Shown piece by piece: positions 52,895 to 62,944 of a stretch of DNA of 64,000 bases (within the stretch, counting starts at the first letter, position 1; every line of letters starts with the position of its first letter). The notes beneath the pieces were generated by a model that was given only the letters and a program-made list of their open reading frames with translations, did not search any database and had not been told where the DNA came from. Source of the DNA: Synechococcus sp. CS-1328 (GTDB lineage Bacteria > Cyanobacteriota > Cyanobacteriia > PCC-6307 > Cyanobiaceae); contig NZ_JAHLYT010000056.1 in assembly GCF_025128095.1 (NCBI RefSeq), positions 1 to 64,000 on the forward strand, in the 5' to 3' direction. Both the position numbers and the translations under genes were made by a program.

Positions 52895-52920
52895 AACCCC
52901 CGCCAAGGCGGGGGTTTTTT
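52895..52920 (+). terminator. Rho-independent terminator of psbB-psbT
   Basis: AACCCCCGCC and GGCGGGGGTT form a 10-bp stem with a two-base loop followed by TTTTTT. It begins 31 bp after the psbT stop. Confidence 0.93.
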
Positions 52921-53065
52921 CTTGGCAGCACCTGGCAAAGCCATGCGATCTGGAGCAATGTTCCGTGACTGTTGCAACACCGGGCAGCATCTGTCGCCCC
53001 GCTGGCTATTGCCGAATCAGAGGATCGCTGTCTAAGCTAAAAAAATTCGCGTCGCACCTTCAGGG

Positions 53066-53569
53066 ATGCAATGTCCCTCCTGCCAACACACGGACAGTCG
53101 GGTGCTCGAATCCCGTGCGGCCGATGTCGGGCGCAGCGTCAGGCGCCGCCGCGAATGCCTGGAGTGCAGCTTTCGCTTCACCACCTATGAGCGGGTCGAA
53201 ACCGTACCGATCACCGTGGTGAAGCGGAGCGGCGGTCGTGAGATCTTCAGCCGCCACAAGGTGTTGCATGGCCTGATCCGCGCCTGCGAGAAGACCGGCA
53301 TCGAACCAGCCTGCCTCGAGAGTGTGGTGGAAGAGATCGAAGTGCAGCTGCAGCAGCGGGGTGGACGCGAGGTCCCCAGTGCTGAGATCGGTGAACTGGC
53401 GCTGCAACGTCTCGGGGATCTGAGCGAAGTGGCCTATGTGCGCTTCGCCTCGGTGTACCGCCAGTTCCAGGGCATCAGCGATTTTGTGGCAGCCCTCGAT
53501 GGGCTCAGCCGTCGGGAGACCAGCAGCAAGGAGAGCCTGGAGCCTGTCTCCCTGGCCGCCGTGGGCTGA
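53066..53569 (+). CDS. nrdR: Transcriptional repressor NrdR
   Basis: Represses ribonucleotide reductase genes in response to dNTP/ATP state. The 167-residue protein has a zinc ribbon ([17 protein letters not shown] ... [18 protein letters not shown]) and an ATP-cone domain ([22 protein letters not shown], through [14 protein letters not shown]). Length and both motifs are standard. It precedes rps1. Confidence 0.98.
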   Translation: MQCPSCQHTDSRVLESRAADVGRSVRRRRECLECSFRFTTYERVETVPITVVKRSGGREIFSRHKVLHGLIRACEKTGIEPACLESVVEEIEVQLQQRGGREVPSAEIGELALQRLGDLSEVAYVRFASVYRQFQGISDFVAALDGLSRRETSSKESLEPVSLAAVG

Positions 53570-53706
53570 GTCAGACGACACGCATGGGATGGCCTGATGG
53601 CCAGAACGGGACGGCCTGCCTGTAGGTTGGGAGATTGCGTTGGTTTCGCTGGCGGGCGGACGCAACGCACCCTTCCCATCTGCCACCGGCAGACCGCCGT
53701 TTCACG

Positions 53707-54786
53707 ATGACCGTAACCCCTTCCGAAGCCAGCGCTCTTGAGAGCACGGCCGAGATCGCTGCAGACGTGGATCAGGCCTTCGATGCCGACACTGCCACCG
53801 ACCTCGATCTGGCCATTCCGGAAGAGGTGCCCAGCGCCGATGACCCCAGCAGCCGTGCCGTGAGCCGCGACCTGGATGGTGTGGGCTTCACCCTGGATGA
53901 ATTCGCAGCACTGCTCAGCAAATACGACTACAACTTCAAGCCCGGTGACGTGGTGAACGGCACCGTGTTCGCCATGGAGCCCAAGGGCGCCATGATCGAC
54001 ATCGGCGCCAAGACGGCCGCCTTCATGCCTCTGCAGGAGGTGTCGATCAACCGGGTCGAGGCGCTCAGCGACGTACTCGAACCCGGGGAGGTGCGCGAAT
54101 TCTTCATCCTCAGCGAGGAGAACGAAGACGGCCAGCTCACCCTCTCGATCCGTCGCATCGAGTACCAGCGTGCCTGGGAGCGGGTGCGGCAGCTGCAGAA
54201 GGAAGACGCCACCATTCACTCCGAGGTGTTCGCCACCAACCGCGGTGGTGCCCTGGTACGGGTTGAAGGTCTGCGCGGCTTCATCCCCGGCAGCCACATC
54301 AGCACCCGCAAGGCCAAAGAAGAGCTGGTGGCCGACTTCCTCCCCCTCAAGTTCCTGGAGGTGGACGAAGAGCGCAACCGCCTGGTGCTCAGCCATCGCC
54401 GCGCCCTGGTGGAGCGCAAGATGAACCGCCTCGAGGTTGGCGAAGTGGTGATCGGCACCGTGCGTGGCATCAAGCCCTACGGCGCCTTCATCGACATCGG
54501 TGGCGTCAGCGGCCTGCTGCACATCTCCGAGATCAGCCACGAGCACATTGAGACACCCCACACGGTGCTGAATGTGAACGACCAGATGAAGGTGATGATC
54601 ATCGACCTCGACGCCGAGCGGGGCCGGATCTCCCTCTCCACCAAAGCCCTCGAGCCCGAACCCGGCGACATGCTCACCGACCCCCAGAAGGTGTTCGACA
54701 AGGCCGAGGAAATGGCGGCTCGCTACAAGCAGATGCTGCTGGAGCAGGCTGAAGACAACGAGCCCATGGGCGTCACCCTCGACTGA
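53707..54786 (+). CDS. rpsA: 30S ribosomal protein S1
   Basis: A 359-residue S1 protein with three S1 RNA-binding domains: DYNFKPGDVVNGTVFAMEPKGAMIDIG, then the second with ATNRGGALVRVEGLRGFIP, and the third, best conserved, VGEVVIGTVRGIKPYGAFIDIGGVSGLLHISEIS (all shown in part). An acidic N-terminal extension of about 60 residues precedes them. Length is typical of cyanobacterial S1, shorter than the six-domain proteobacterial form. ATG 53707 was preferred over an upstream frame at 53635. Confidence 0.96.
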   Translation: MTVTPSEASALESTAEIAADVDQAFDADTATDLDLAIPEEVPSADDPSSRAVSRDLDGVGFTLDEFAALLSKYDYNFKPGDVVNGTVFAMEPKGAMIDIGAKTAAFMPLQEVSINRVEALSDVLEPGEVREFFILSEENEDGQLTLSIRRIEYQRAWERVRQLQKEDATIHSEVFATNRGGALVRVEGLRGFIPGSHISTRKAKEELVADFLPLKFLEVDEERNRLVLSHRRALVERKMNRLEVGEVVIGTVRGIKPYGAFIDIGGVSGLLHISEISHEHIETPHTVLNVNDQMKVMIIDLDAERGRISLSTKALEPEPGDMLTDPQKVFDKAEEMAARYKQMLLEQAEDNEPMGVTLD

Positions 54787-54842
54787 GGCACCCGGTTTCC
54801 GTTTCCGTTCTGCTTCACCGCGCAGCCTCCGTCCCATTGCCC

Positions 54843-55676
54843 ATGGTCCACCTGACGCTGCGCGGCCAGCCCCTCGGCCGCTTCGCGGCGGTGCTGTTCG
54901 ACAAGGACGGCACCCTCAGCCACAGCGAACCGCTGCTGATCGCCCTGGCCGAAGCCAGGGTTTTTCATGCGGTGCAGCGCCTGATCGCCGCCCATCCGGA
55001 GCGGGCCCACGACGGCAGCAGCACCGAACTCAAGACCTTGCTGCGCCGGGCCTATGGCCTTGATCAGCACGGTGTGCATCCGGCCGGCACCACGGCCGTG
55101 GCTTCGCGCGAACACAATCTGATCTCAACCGCCACCGCCCTGGCCCAGGTGGAGGTCGGCTGGCCCGAGGCGTTGGCGCTGGCGAACGCCGTGTTCAGCG
55201 ACACCGATGGGCTGCATGGGGAAGGTGCCGCCGCTGCGGCCCCCACCGACGGACTGATGGAGCTGCTGACGGCGCTCTCTGGCGCCGGCCTGCGTTGTGG
55301 TGTGATCAGCAACGACGGCACCGCTGGAATCCGCCACTTCCTGCATCACAACGGACTGAGCGGCTTTTTTTCGGCCAGCTGGAGCGCCGATCACCGGCCC
55401 TGCAAACCGGATCCTGGTGCGGTGCATGGGCTGTGCGCGCTGCTGCAGGTGACGCCGGCCGAGTGCCTGCTGATCGGAGATGCCAACAGTGATCTGCGCA
55501 TGGCTCTGGCGGCAGGGCTTCCCACCGCCCTCGGGTACACCGCCGGATGGCAACGACGACCGCCACTGGACCCCCTGTTTCCACAGCTGCAGCACTGGTC
55601 TGACCTGGCCGTCATGGAGATGGACGATCCGAGCGGCGTGAGCAGAACAGCGTCTGGCTGCAGCGTTGCCGAATAA
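54843..55676 (+). CDS. HAD-family hydrolase
   Basis: A 277-residue haloacid dehalogenase-type phosphatase. Motif I is AVLFDKDGTLSHSEP (Asp nucleophile and acid), motif II is GVISNDGTAG, motif III lysine is in RPCKPDPGA, and motif IV is LLIGDANSDLRMA. A cap domain lies between I and II, as in phosphoglycolate-phosphatase-like enzymes. Substrate unknown. ATG 54843 is used; a TTG at 54837 is two codons earlier. It sits between rps1 and metK. Confidence 0.9.
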   Translation: MVHLTLRGQPLGRFAAVLFDKDGTLSHSEPLLIALAEARVFHAVQRLIAAHPERAHDGSSTELKTLLRRAYGLDQHGVHPAGTTAVASREHNLISTATALAQVEVGWPEALALANAVFSDTDGLHGEGAAAAAPTDGLMELLTALSGAGLRCGVISNDGTAGIRHFLHHNGLSGFFSASWSADHRPCKPDPGAVHGLCALLQVTPAECLLIGDANSDLRMALAAGLPTALGYTAGWQRRPPLDPLFPQLQHWSDLAVMEMDDPSGVSRTASGCSVAE

Positions 55677-55707
55677 GCTGCTCACCTGATCCATCAGCCA
55701 GCGTGGG

Positions 55708-56979
<1,272 letters not shown>

Positions 56980-57069
56980 TCCAGGGTTCAGCGGTCGTCA
57001 GCTCGGCACCCTTCCATCGTTACCCCAGGCCCAGGCAGCGATCCAGGCTCACTGGACTGGTCACTTGGC

Positions 57070-58353
57070 GTGGACCTGGGCAGCAGCGGCCTACGGCTTG
57101 CCCTGATCGATGGAGCCGGCCAGCGACAGGCCGACGAATCCTGCGCCTACCCCGCTCCGTTCCCAGATCCCGGCGGCTGGCGGAGCGGACTGATCGCGCT
57201 GGTGGATCGGCTGCCCCGACGGTGGCGCCAGCGGATCGGCGCCATCGCGGTGGACGGGACCTCCGGCACGTTGCTGCTGTGCCATCCCAACGGTGAACCA
57301 CCTGCAGGGCAACTGGGCCAAGCGTTGCCGTACCACCAGGCCTGTCCAGACAAGGCTGCCGAATCTGCCGCCCTGGCCGCGGATTGCGCCGCCGCCGCCA
57401 GTCCCAGCGGCAGCCTGGCCCGGGCCCTGCACCTGCTGGATCAAGCGTCAGCAGAGGGCTACGGGCCTGCGGATCTGTGGCTGCGTCATCAGGCCGACTG
57501 GCTGATGGGCTGGCTGCTGAACGACTGGCGCTGGGGCGAGGAAGGCAACAACCTCCGCCTCGGCTGGCTCTTGCCAGACTCGGCAACAGGAGAAGGGCAG
57601 TGGGCCGGAGCGATCTGCCAGCAGGCCTGGAGCCCTGCCCTGCCTCAGATCCGGCCCAGTGGCACCTGTCTGGGGCCCCTGGCGCCGACCTCGGCGATAG
57701 CCCTCGATCTGCCCGCCAGCTGCCTCGTGATCGCCGGCAGCACCGACAGCAACGCCGGGGTGCTCGCCGCCGACCCAGCCCCGGACGACGGCATCACGGT
57801 GCTGGGCACCACCTTGGTCTTGAAACAGTTCAGTGCCGTGCCGGTCCGGGCCCCTGGGGTGAGCTGCCACCGCCTGGGGGGACGTTGGTTGGTGGGGGGA
57901 GCCTCCAATGCGGGCGCGGGCATCCTGCGCCGCTTCTTCGACGACGCCACGATCGCGGCCCTCAGCCGGCAGATCGACCCAGGGCGGCCCAACGGCCTCG
58001 ACCTGCTGCCCCTGCCCGGGACGGGCGAACGGTTTCCGGTGGACGATCCGGACCTCAGGCCTCGGCTCGATCCCCGCCCCGTGAGTGATGCGCTCTACCT
58101 GCAGGCCCTGCTGGAGGGGCTCACGGCGATTGAGCAGGAAGGCTGGCAACGGCTGGAAACCCTCGGCCTGCCTCCGGTGCGGCGGGTGATCACGTTGGGG
58201 GGAGGAGCCCGCAATCCGCAGTGGCGCAGCCTGCGCCAACAACGACTGGGCCGCACCGTGCTGAACCGTCCGGCGCTGTCGGCCGCCCTCGGGATGGCGC
58301 GCCTGGCCCGGCAGGGTCTGAGACTGGGCCCCTACCCCACCCATTCCCCATGA
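57070..58353 (+). CDS. FGGY-family carbohydrate kinase (candidate D-ribulose kinase)
   Basis: A 427-residue sugar kinase of the FGGY family: GSSGLRLALIDGAGQ at the start (phosphate-1 motif), AVDGTSGTLLLC, GSTDSNAGVLAADP, TVLGTTLVLKQFS, and the C-terminal GGGARNPQWRSLRQQRLG. Cyanobacterial members of this short type have been described as D-ribulose kinases, a plausible substrate here. The GTG at 57070 begins exactly at the first strand, so the true start may lie a few codons upstream, but no ATG/GTG/TTG is available there before the previous gene. Its stop overlaps the next ATG. Confidence 0.85.
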   Translation: MDLGSSGLRLALIDGAGQRQADESCAYPAPFPDPGGWRSGLIALVDRLPRRWRQRIGAIAVDGTSGTLLLCHPNGEPPAGQLGQALPYHQACPDKAAESAALAADCAAAASPSGSLARALHLLDQASAEGYGPADLWLRHQADWLMGWLLNDWRWGEEGNNLRLGWLLPDSATGEGQWAGAICQQAWSPALPQIRPSGTCLGPLAPTSAIALDLPASCLVIAGSTDSNAGVLAADPAPDDGITVLGTTLVLKQFSAVPVRAPGVSCHRLGGRWLVGGASNAGAGILRRFFDDATIAALSRQIDPGRPNGLDLLPLPGTGERFPVDDPDLRPRLDPRPVSDALYLQALLEGLTAIEQEGWQRLETLGLPPVRRVITLGGGARNPQWRSLRQQRLGRTVLNRPALSAALGMARLARQGLRLGPYPTHSP

Positions 58354-58469
58354 ACGACCGTCTGCGCACCGTGATCTCGATGGCCCTGTTTGTGGTGCTG
58401 GCGGGATACGTGGGCTTCAGCGCCATCCGCCTGGGCCTGCTGCTCTGGCAGCGATTCGGTGCCGCCTGA
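58350..58469 (+). CDS. 39-residue single-helix membrane protein
   Basis: ATG 58350 overlaps the kinase stop (ATGA). The peptide has a basic N-terminus (MNDRLRTV), one hydrophobic helix (ISMALFVVLAGYVGFSAIRL) and a short tail. Translational coupling and composition support it as real; function unknown. Confidence 0.72.
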   Translation: MNDRLRTVISMALFVVLAGYVGFSAIRLGLLLWQRFGAA

Positions 58470-58540
58470 AGGAGAGGGGTGCAGGACAGGGGTTCGGCGC
58501 GAACGCCAGAATCAGGCCGACCCCATCCGCCCGTTGCCCC

Positions 58541-58822
58541 ATGGCCGCCGACCCCCTCACCACCGCCGTGAGCGATCGGATCTGCAAGCACATGAACGAA
58601 GACCATGCCGAAGCGGTGCTGTCCTATGCCCGGCACTACGCCGGCATCAGCGGGGCGGCCGAGGCTCGCATGCTGGCGGTGAACCCCGAAGCGATGCGGC
58701 TGGAGGTGGACGGAGCCAGCGTGGAGGTGGCCTTTGATCACCAGCTCAGCGACAGCGAGGATGCCCATCGCACCCTGGTGGCCATGCTGCGGGCGCTGCC
58801 GAAGCAGGACGCCAACGCCTGA
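58541..58822 (+). CDS. DUF2470-domain protein
   Basis: A 93-residue protein matching DUF2470: RICKHMNEDHAEAVLSYARHYAG, then MLAVNPEAMRLEVDGA and DHQLSDSEDAHRTLVAML. Such domains occur with haem oxygenase-like proteins and in haem or tetrapyrrole handling; here it is free-standing. Precise role unknown. Confidence 0.9.
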   Translation: MAADPLTTAVSDRICKHMNEDHAEAVLSYARHYAGISGAAEARMLAVNPEAMRLEVDGASVEVAFDHQLSDSEDAHRTLVAMLRALPKQDANA

Positions 58823-58827
58823 ACCGT

Positions 58828-59622
58828 GTGGGTCCGCGTTGGGGAATCCTTCCGCCAGTTCGCCTGCCGCCGGCAGCTGCCGTTCTGGTCGCCTTCCATC
58901 TTCCCTCCCCCCAGCTGTCGCCGCCCGATCCAATCCAACGGGCGCTCAATCTGATCAGCCGGCCCTGTTGTCCCCTCTGCCGCCGTGCCCGGGCCAGCAC
59001 CGATGGGAGCCGCAGCGAACAGCACCACTGGCCCTGTGCCCCCTGCCAGGAGCGCCTGGACCTGCGGTTTCCCTGCCTGCACGAGAGTGCTCCACTGCCC
59101 TGGTGGGCGGTGGGCAGCTACGAAGGCCCGCTGCGCCAGTTGCTGCTGAGCCTGCGCAAGCACGCCGATGGCGCCACCAGCCGCGACGCCATCGCCGGCC
59201 TGTTGCAGCAGATGAGCCTGGGCCTGCCGCTCTGGAAGCAGCCGCCGCTGCTGGTCGCCATTCCCAGCTGGAAACGGCGCGGCAATCCGCTACCGGCAAT
59301 GATCTGCGACGAACTGCAGCGGTTGCTCGGCTGCCGCAGCCGAGCACTCCTGGAGCGCAGCCGACCCACCCTGGGGCAACACCACCTGGGCCGGGCTCTG
59401 CGGCTGGCCAACCAGGCGGGTGCCTTCCGCTGCAGCCAGGCCAGACCGGTGCAGTCGGGGCCGCGCCAGCCGGTGCTGTTGATCGACGACATCCTCACCA
59501 CAGGCGCAACCGCCTGCGCCGCCGCCGCCGCCCTGGAGGAGAGTGGCTGGCGCGTCGCCGGCCTGCTCTGCCTGGCCCGAACGCCGGCGCTGGGTGGTGA
59601 TCTAAGATCTGCGGGTCGCTGA
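58828..59622 (+). CDS. comF: ComF-family phosphoribosyltransferase-like protein
   Basis: A 264-residue competence-associated protein. A Cys4 zinc finger (CCPLCRRAR...CAPCQERLDLRFPC) precedes the phosphoribosyltransferase fold with LLVAIPSWKRRGNPLP and PRPP loop VLLIDDILTTGATACAAA. GTG 58828 starts 5 bp after the DUF2470 gene. ComF and DprA in one window indicate capacity for DNA uptake or processing. Confidence 0.9.
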   Translation: MGPRWGILPPVRLPPAAAVLVAFHLPSPQLSPPDPIQRALNLISRPCCPLCRRARASTDGSRSEQHHWPCAPCQERLDLRFPCLHESAPLPWWAVGSYEGPLRQLLLSLRKHADGATSRDAIAGLLQQMSLGLPLWKQPPLLVAIPSWKRRGNPLPAMICDELQRLLGCRSRALLERSRPTLGQHHLGRALRLANQAGAFRCSQARPVQSGPRQPVLLIDDILTTGATACAAAAALEESGWRVAGLLCLARTPALGGDLRSAGR

Positions 59623-59630
59623 TGCGACGG

Positions 59631-59703
59631 GCCGGGATAGCTCAGTTGGTAGAGCAGGCGACTGAAAATCGCCGTGTCCCCAGTTCAAATCTGGGTCCTG
59701 GCA
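59631..59703 (+). tRNA. tRNA-Phe (anticodon GAA)
   Basis: A 73-nt cloverleaf: acceptor GCCGGGA pairs with TCCTGGC (one G-T), D-stem GCTC/GAGC, anticodon loop CTGAAAA with anticodon GAA closed by GGCGA/TCGCC, and T-loop TTCAAAT closed by CCCAG/CTGGG. CCA is not encoded. It begins 8 bp after comF. Confidence 0.98.
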
Positions 59704-60040
59704 TCACAATTTTAATCGATCCTGATCACTTGCGATCCGAAGGGTTGATGATCCCCAGCCAGGCACAGAGGGCTTCCTTCACCTCGGATCACCCCTGGAT
59801 CGGGAGCCATTGGACCTCAGCGCCACGGCTTTAGCCTGATTCGACCCATTGACCAGTGGAACGCGACACCCACACCGCCTCTCCTGCTCCAGGGAGGCCT
59901 CTGGGACGCACCTCCAGCACACCTTTCACAGCACGACAGACTTGCCCATGACGCCAGCTCGGGGTCTTCGCAGCCTGGGGGCCTACCGGCCAGCAGCGCC
60001 GGCCCGCCTTCACCTGATGCCGCAGAGGCAGGGCTGAACC
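59704..60040. other. Region without a recognised gene after tRNA-Phe
   Basis: No reading frame here has a recognisable composition or motif. No repeat of the tRNA 3' end was seen close by, so there is no sign of an integrated element at this tRNA within the window. Confidence 0.45.
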
Positions 60041-60352
60041 ATGGGAAGTCCGATCGATAAGGAGACCTTCCTGGCGCGGGCACGAACCCGCTTCGGCCAG
60101 CGCTACGACTATTGCGATATCGTGTACAAGAGCTATAAGACACCGATCAAGATCCGCTGCAGCCTGCATCCGGTGAAGTTGATCACGATCACGCCGGAAA
60201 AGCACCTGCAGACCACCGGGGGCTGCAAGTTCTGCCTGCGCGACAGCCGCATTCAGATGCTGGAGAGGGAGCTGCGCCGCGACCCCGCCGATCGCCCCCA
60301 GGCCCTGGAGCAACCCAAAGCCTCCCGCCAGGTCCCGCAGGCAGGCAGCTGA
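60041..60352 (+). CDS. Small zinc-ribbon-like protein (DUF723-like)
   Basis: A 103-residue protein with FLARARTRFGQRYDYCDIVY, then IKIRCSLHPVKLITITPEKHL and GGCKFC. The Cys-x-x-His and CKFC pairs and the Y/DY-start resemble the DNA-binding modules of phage and homing-endonuclease-associated proteins (DUF723 type). The C-terminal 40 residues are low-complexity. Function unknown. Confidence 0.7.
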   Translation: MGSPIDKETFLARARTRFGQRYDYCDIVYKSYKTPIKIRCSLHPVKLITITPEKHLQTTGGCKFCLRDSRIQMLERELRRDPADRPQALEQPKASRQVPQAGS

Positions 60353-60421
60353 CCCAGGCTCACCAACGCCTGAGCACCCGCCAGGTCCACGGGCAGAATG
60401 GGAAGGTTGCTGCCGAGGCCG

Positions 60422-60643
60422 ATGCCCGTACCGCCACTGGCTTCTGATCGGTTGTATGACAACGCCGACAGCTTCGCCCAGAGCTTCGATGCCGCCTGGA
60501 AGGCCCTGGGCAACAGCCCCGAGGACACCAACCACAGGATTGAGCTGGTGCTTGACCAGCTCCGCGACCACCCCTTCATGCTCAGCCGTCCGGCCATGGC
60601 CCGCCAGGTGGCTGACTTTCGCATTCGCCTGCTGGGTTTGTAA
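60422..60643 (+). CDS. Small conserved-looking hypothetical protein
   Basis: ATG 60422 gives 73 residues beginning MPVPPLASDRLYDNADSF, with a helical body (IELVLDQLRDHPFMLSRPAMARQVADFRIRLLG). It lies just upstream of the CpcT-family gene and may be co-transcribed with it (11 bp). Family not recognised. Confidence 0.65.
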   Translation: MPVPPLASDRLYDNADSFAQSFDAAWKALGNSPEDTNHRIELVLDQLRDHPFMLSRPAMARQVADFRIRLLGL

Positions 60644-60654
60644 GGTCTGAGGTC

Positions 60655-61257
60655 ATGAGCAGCTCTCTCGGTCGACTGGTGGGCATGCTGAGCGCCGGCT
60701 TCAGCAATCAGGCCCAGGCGTTCGATAACCCCCCCCTCTACGCCCACATCCTGGTCCACTTCCGCCCCCTGCCGCAGCTGGCCCCGGGGTCGCTGCTGCT
60801 GGAGCAGTCGTACGCCATTGCACCGGCAGTCCCGTACCGGATCCGGGTGCTGCAGGCTGAGGAGCGGCAGGGAAACCTGATCATCCGCAACCAGGCCCTG
60901 CGGGACGAACGTCGCTTCTGGGGTGCCATCGACGACGCCGAGCGACGCGAGCAGATTGTCGCCGACGATCTGCTGCCCCTGGAAGGTTGCAATTACGTGG
61001 TTCGCGAACAGGGCGAAGGATTCGTGGGCGAGGTGGAGCCGGGTTGCCGCTGCCTGGTGGAACGCAAGGGCAGTACCGCCTACCTGGTCAGCAGCTTTGA
61101 CATCGACAGTCGCGGCATGCGCACCATTGACCGTGGCCATGACCCCAGCACCCACGAACAGCTGTGGGGATCGCTGGCGGGCCCGTTTGAATTCAGCCGC
61201 ACCCACGACTACAGCGCCGAGATTCCCGCATCCTGGGGCGACACCTTCCGAACCTGA
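60655..61257 (+). CDS. cpcT: Phycobiliprotein chromophore lyase, CpcT/CpeT family
   Basis: Attaches phycocyanobilin or phycoerythrobilin to a cysteine of the phycobiliprotein beta subunit (Cys-153/155 type). The 200-residue protein shows the family core: QAFDNPPLYAHILVHFRPLPQL, FYRIR-like PYRIRVLQAEERQGN, GCNYVVREQGEGFVGEVEPG, and TAYLVSSFDIDSRGMRTIDRG. The distinction between CpcT and CpeT cannot be made from sequence alone. It lies just before the rod linker genes. Confidence 0.88.
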   Translation: MSSSLGRLVGMLSAGFSNQAQAFDNPPLYAHILVHFRPLPQLAPGSLLLEQSYAIAPAVPYRIRVLQAEERQGNLIIRNQALRDERRFWGAIDDAERREQIVADDLLPLEGCNYVVREQGEGFVGEVEPGCRCLVERKGSTAYLVSSFDIDSRGMRTIDRGHDPSTHEQLWGSLAGPFEFSRTHDYSAEIPASWGDTFRT

Positions 61258-61415
61258 ACAACGCGGGGCCCTATCCTGCCAGCCCTGGCCAAGGTTCACG
61301 AAACAAAGAAGAGCGACATCAATCTTGAAGTCGTGAAGCGATGTAATAAGCCGCGCCGAACGGACCCATTTCTGCCAGAAGCCCCATACCGTTCAGCACG
61401 TTATTCTCACCAGGC

Positions 61416-62192
61416 ATGGCACTGCCCCTTCTCAGCACCAACCCCACCGCGATCAACGCGAGAGTCCAGGGATTCACCACAGGAAGTGAGCAGGATGCCG
61501 GACGACTGGCGCAGCGACTGCCCAGTGAAACCGCCGCTCGTAGCCGGGACGAAGTCGATGCTCTGATTGAGCGGGCCTATCAGCAGATCTTCTTTCATGC
61601 CTTCCGGGTCGACCGCGAAGCGGTGCTGGAATCCCAGCTGCGGAACGGCTTGATCAGCACGCGCGACTTCATTCGCGGCCTTCTGTTGTCGCAGAGGTTC
61701 CGGGATGGCTTCTACCGCTGCAACAGCAACTATCGCGTGGTGGAGCAGATGGTGGGCCGCGTTCTGGGCCGGCCGGTGCATGGCCAGCAGGAACAGATTG
61801 CCCTCTCGATTCTGATCGCTGAGCAGGGTCTTCCAGGCCTGATCGACACCCTGTTGGATTCGCAGGAATACCTCGAGGCCTTCGGTCTCGATGAGGTTCC
61901 CTATCAGCGCAACCGGGTGCTGCCAGGACGTGCCATCGGCGCGCTTCCCTTCAACCAGCAGGCACCGCGTTACGACCAGTACTGGCGCGACGCCACGAAC
62001 CGCCGGGCTCCAGCCGGCGGACTGGGCTCGGGAGCACGGTTTTCCGGCGAAATCACCTCGCCGTCCTGGAAGGGCGGCAAGCCTCCGGAATGGGCCCAGC
62101 GGCTCTGGCTGGGCCTGGCCGCCGTGGGTGCTCTGGAAGTGGGCCGGGTGCTGCTGACCACCGCCGGAGCCATGCTGAGCACCGGTCCCTGA
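61416..62192 (+). CDS. Phycobilisome linker of CpcG/CpcL type with C-terminal membrane helix
   Basis: A 258-residue linker with one N-terminal PBS-linker domain (residues 35-180: AYQQIFFHAFRVDREAVLES, GLISTRDFIRGLLLSQRFRD, FYRCNSNYRVVEQMVGRVLGRPVHG in part). The C-terminus has a hydrophobic helix (LWLGLAAVGALEVGRVLLTT). That tail marks the CpcL (CpcG2) type, which anchors rod-only phycobilisomes to the thylakoid membrane near photosystem I, rather than ordinary CpcG that binds the core. Alternatively it is a CpcG variant. The tail converges with the next gene with 5 bp between stops. Confidence 0.8.
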   Translation: MALPLLSTNPTAINARVQGFTTGSEQDAGRLAQRLPSETAARSRDEVDALIERAYQQIFFHAFRVDREAVLESQLRNGLISTRDFIRGLLLSQRFRDGFYRCNSNYRVVEQMVGRVLGRPVHGQQEQIALSILIAEQGLPGLIDTLLDSQEYLEAFGLDEVPYQRNRVLPGRAIGALPFNQQAPRYDQYWRDATNRRAPAGGLGSGARFSGEITSPSWKGGKPPEWAQRLWLGLAAVGALEVGRVLLTTAGAMLSTGP

Positions 62193-62197
62193 ACGGA

Positions 62198-62674
62198 TCA
62201 GGCCGTTTGCTGCGCCAGTGGAACCTCGTCATCCATGAAGGCCTGTTCCTCCTCCTGCGGGAACGGATCAGACGGGAAGGGATCAGGCGTGATCATCACC
62301 ACCTGATCACCGCTGGCAGCTTCTGGCCTGGCAGTTTCTGGCTTGGCGGCTGACGGGCTGGACATCGCGGCAGGAACCACTTGCAGCCTGGCGGGGGGTG
62401 CGGCCTTGGATCGCGCCTCTCCGCCGCCCAGCAGGATTTCCAACCGCTCCAGCCGATCTTCGGTCTCCAGCAGGCGCAGCTCCGTCTCCTCGGCCTGATG
62501 GGCCGCCGCCGCGCTCTCAGCCTGCAGCCGCTCCAGGCTGCGGGCTTCCTGTGCTTTCAGCCGCTCTTCCAGATCCAGAAGGCGATAGGTGAGCGTCTCA
62601 GCGACCTGCGACAGGGATTGAAGCTGCTCAGCAAGTCGCAGGGCGGGATCGGCAGCCTCGGGAGCCGTTGCCAT
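62198..62674 (-). CDS. Coiled-coil protein of unknown function
   Basis: From ATG 62674 the 158 residues start with a long heptad-rich region (AEQLQSLSQVAETLTYRLLD, then LEERLKAQEARSLERLQAES, EETELRLLETEDRLERLEIL) and end with a proline/acidic low-complexity tail (DPFPSDPFPQEEEQAF). No membrane helix. It is the only minus-strand gene in the phycobilisome cluster. Its role is unknown. Confidence 0.7.
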   Translation of the reverse strand: MATAPEAADPALRLAEQLQSLSQVAETLTYRLLDLEERLKAQEARSLERLQAESAAAAHQAEETELRLLETEDRLERLEILLGGGEARSKAAPPARLQVVPAAMSSPSAAKPETARPEAASGDQVVMITPDPFPSDPFPQEEEQAFMDDEVPLAQQTA

Positions 62675-62944
62675 CACGAGGAGTTCGGAGATGTGGGCGG
62701 ATGGTATCGGCCCTGCCCAGGCTGGCCAGAGGGGATGGGCCCCAGGCACAGGGCAGCCAGAACGGGCGAAACATTTGTAACGATTCTGAAAGCCAGACCG
62801 GTGAGAGAAACCGCCCCCATAGGATCCGGCTGAAGCCTCTTGGTCAGAACCACCAGCGGCTCCCCACGCCACCGGACGTCTGCCGATGACGTCCGCGGCA
62901 CCGTCTTCTGCCTGTCCGCTTCCGCCCCCCGGCCCCTCACGCCC

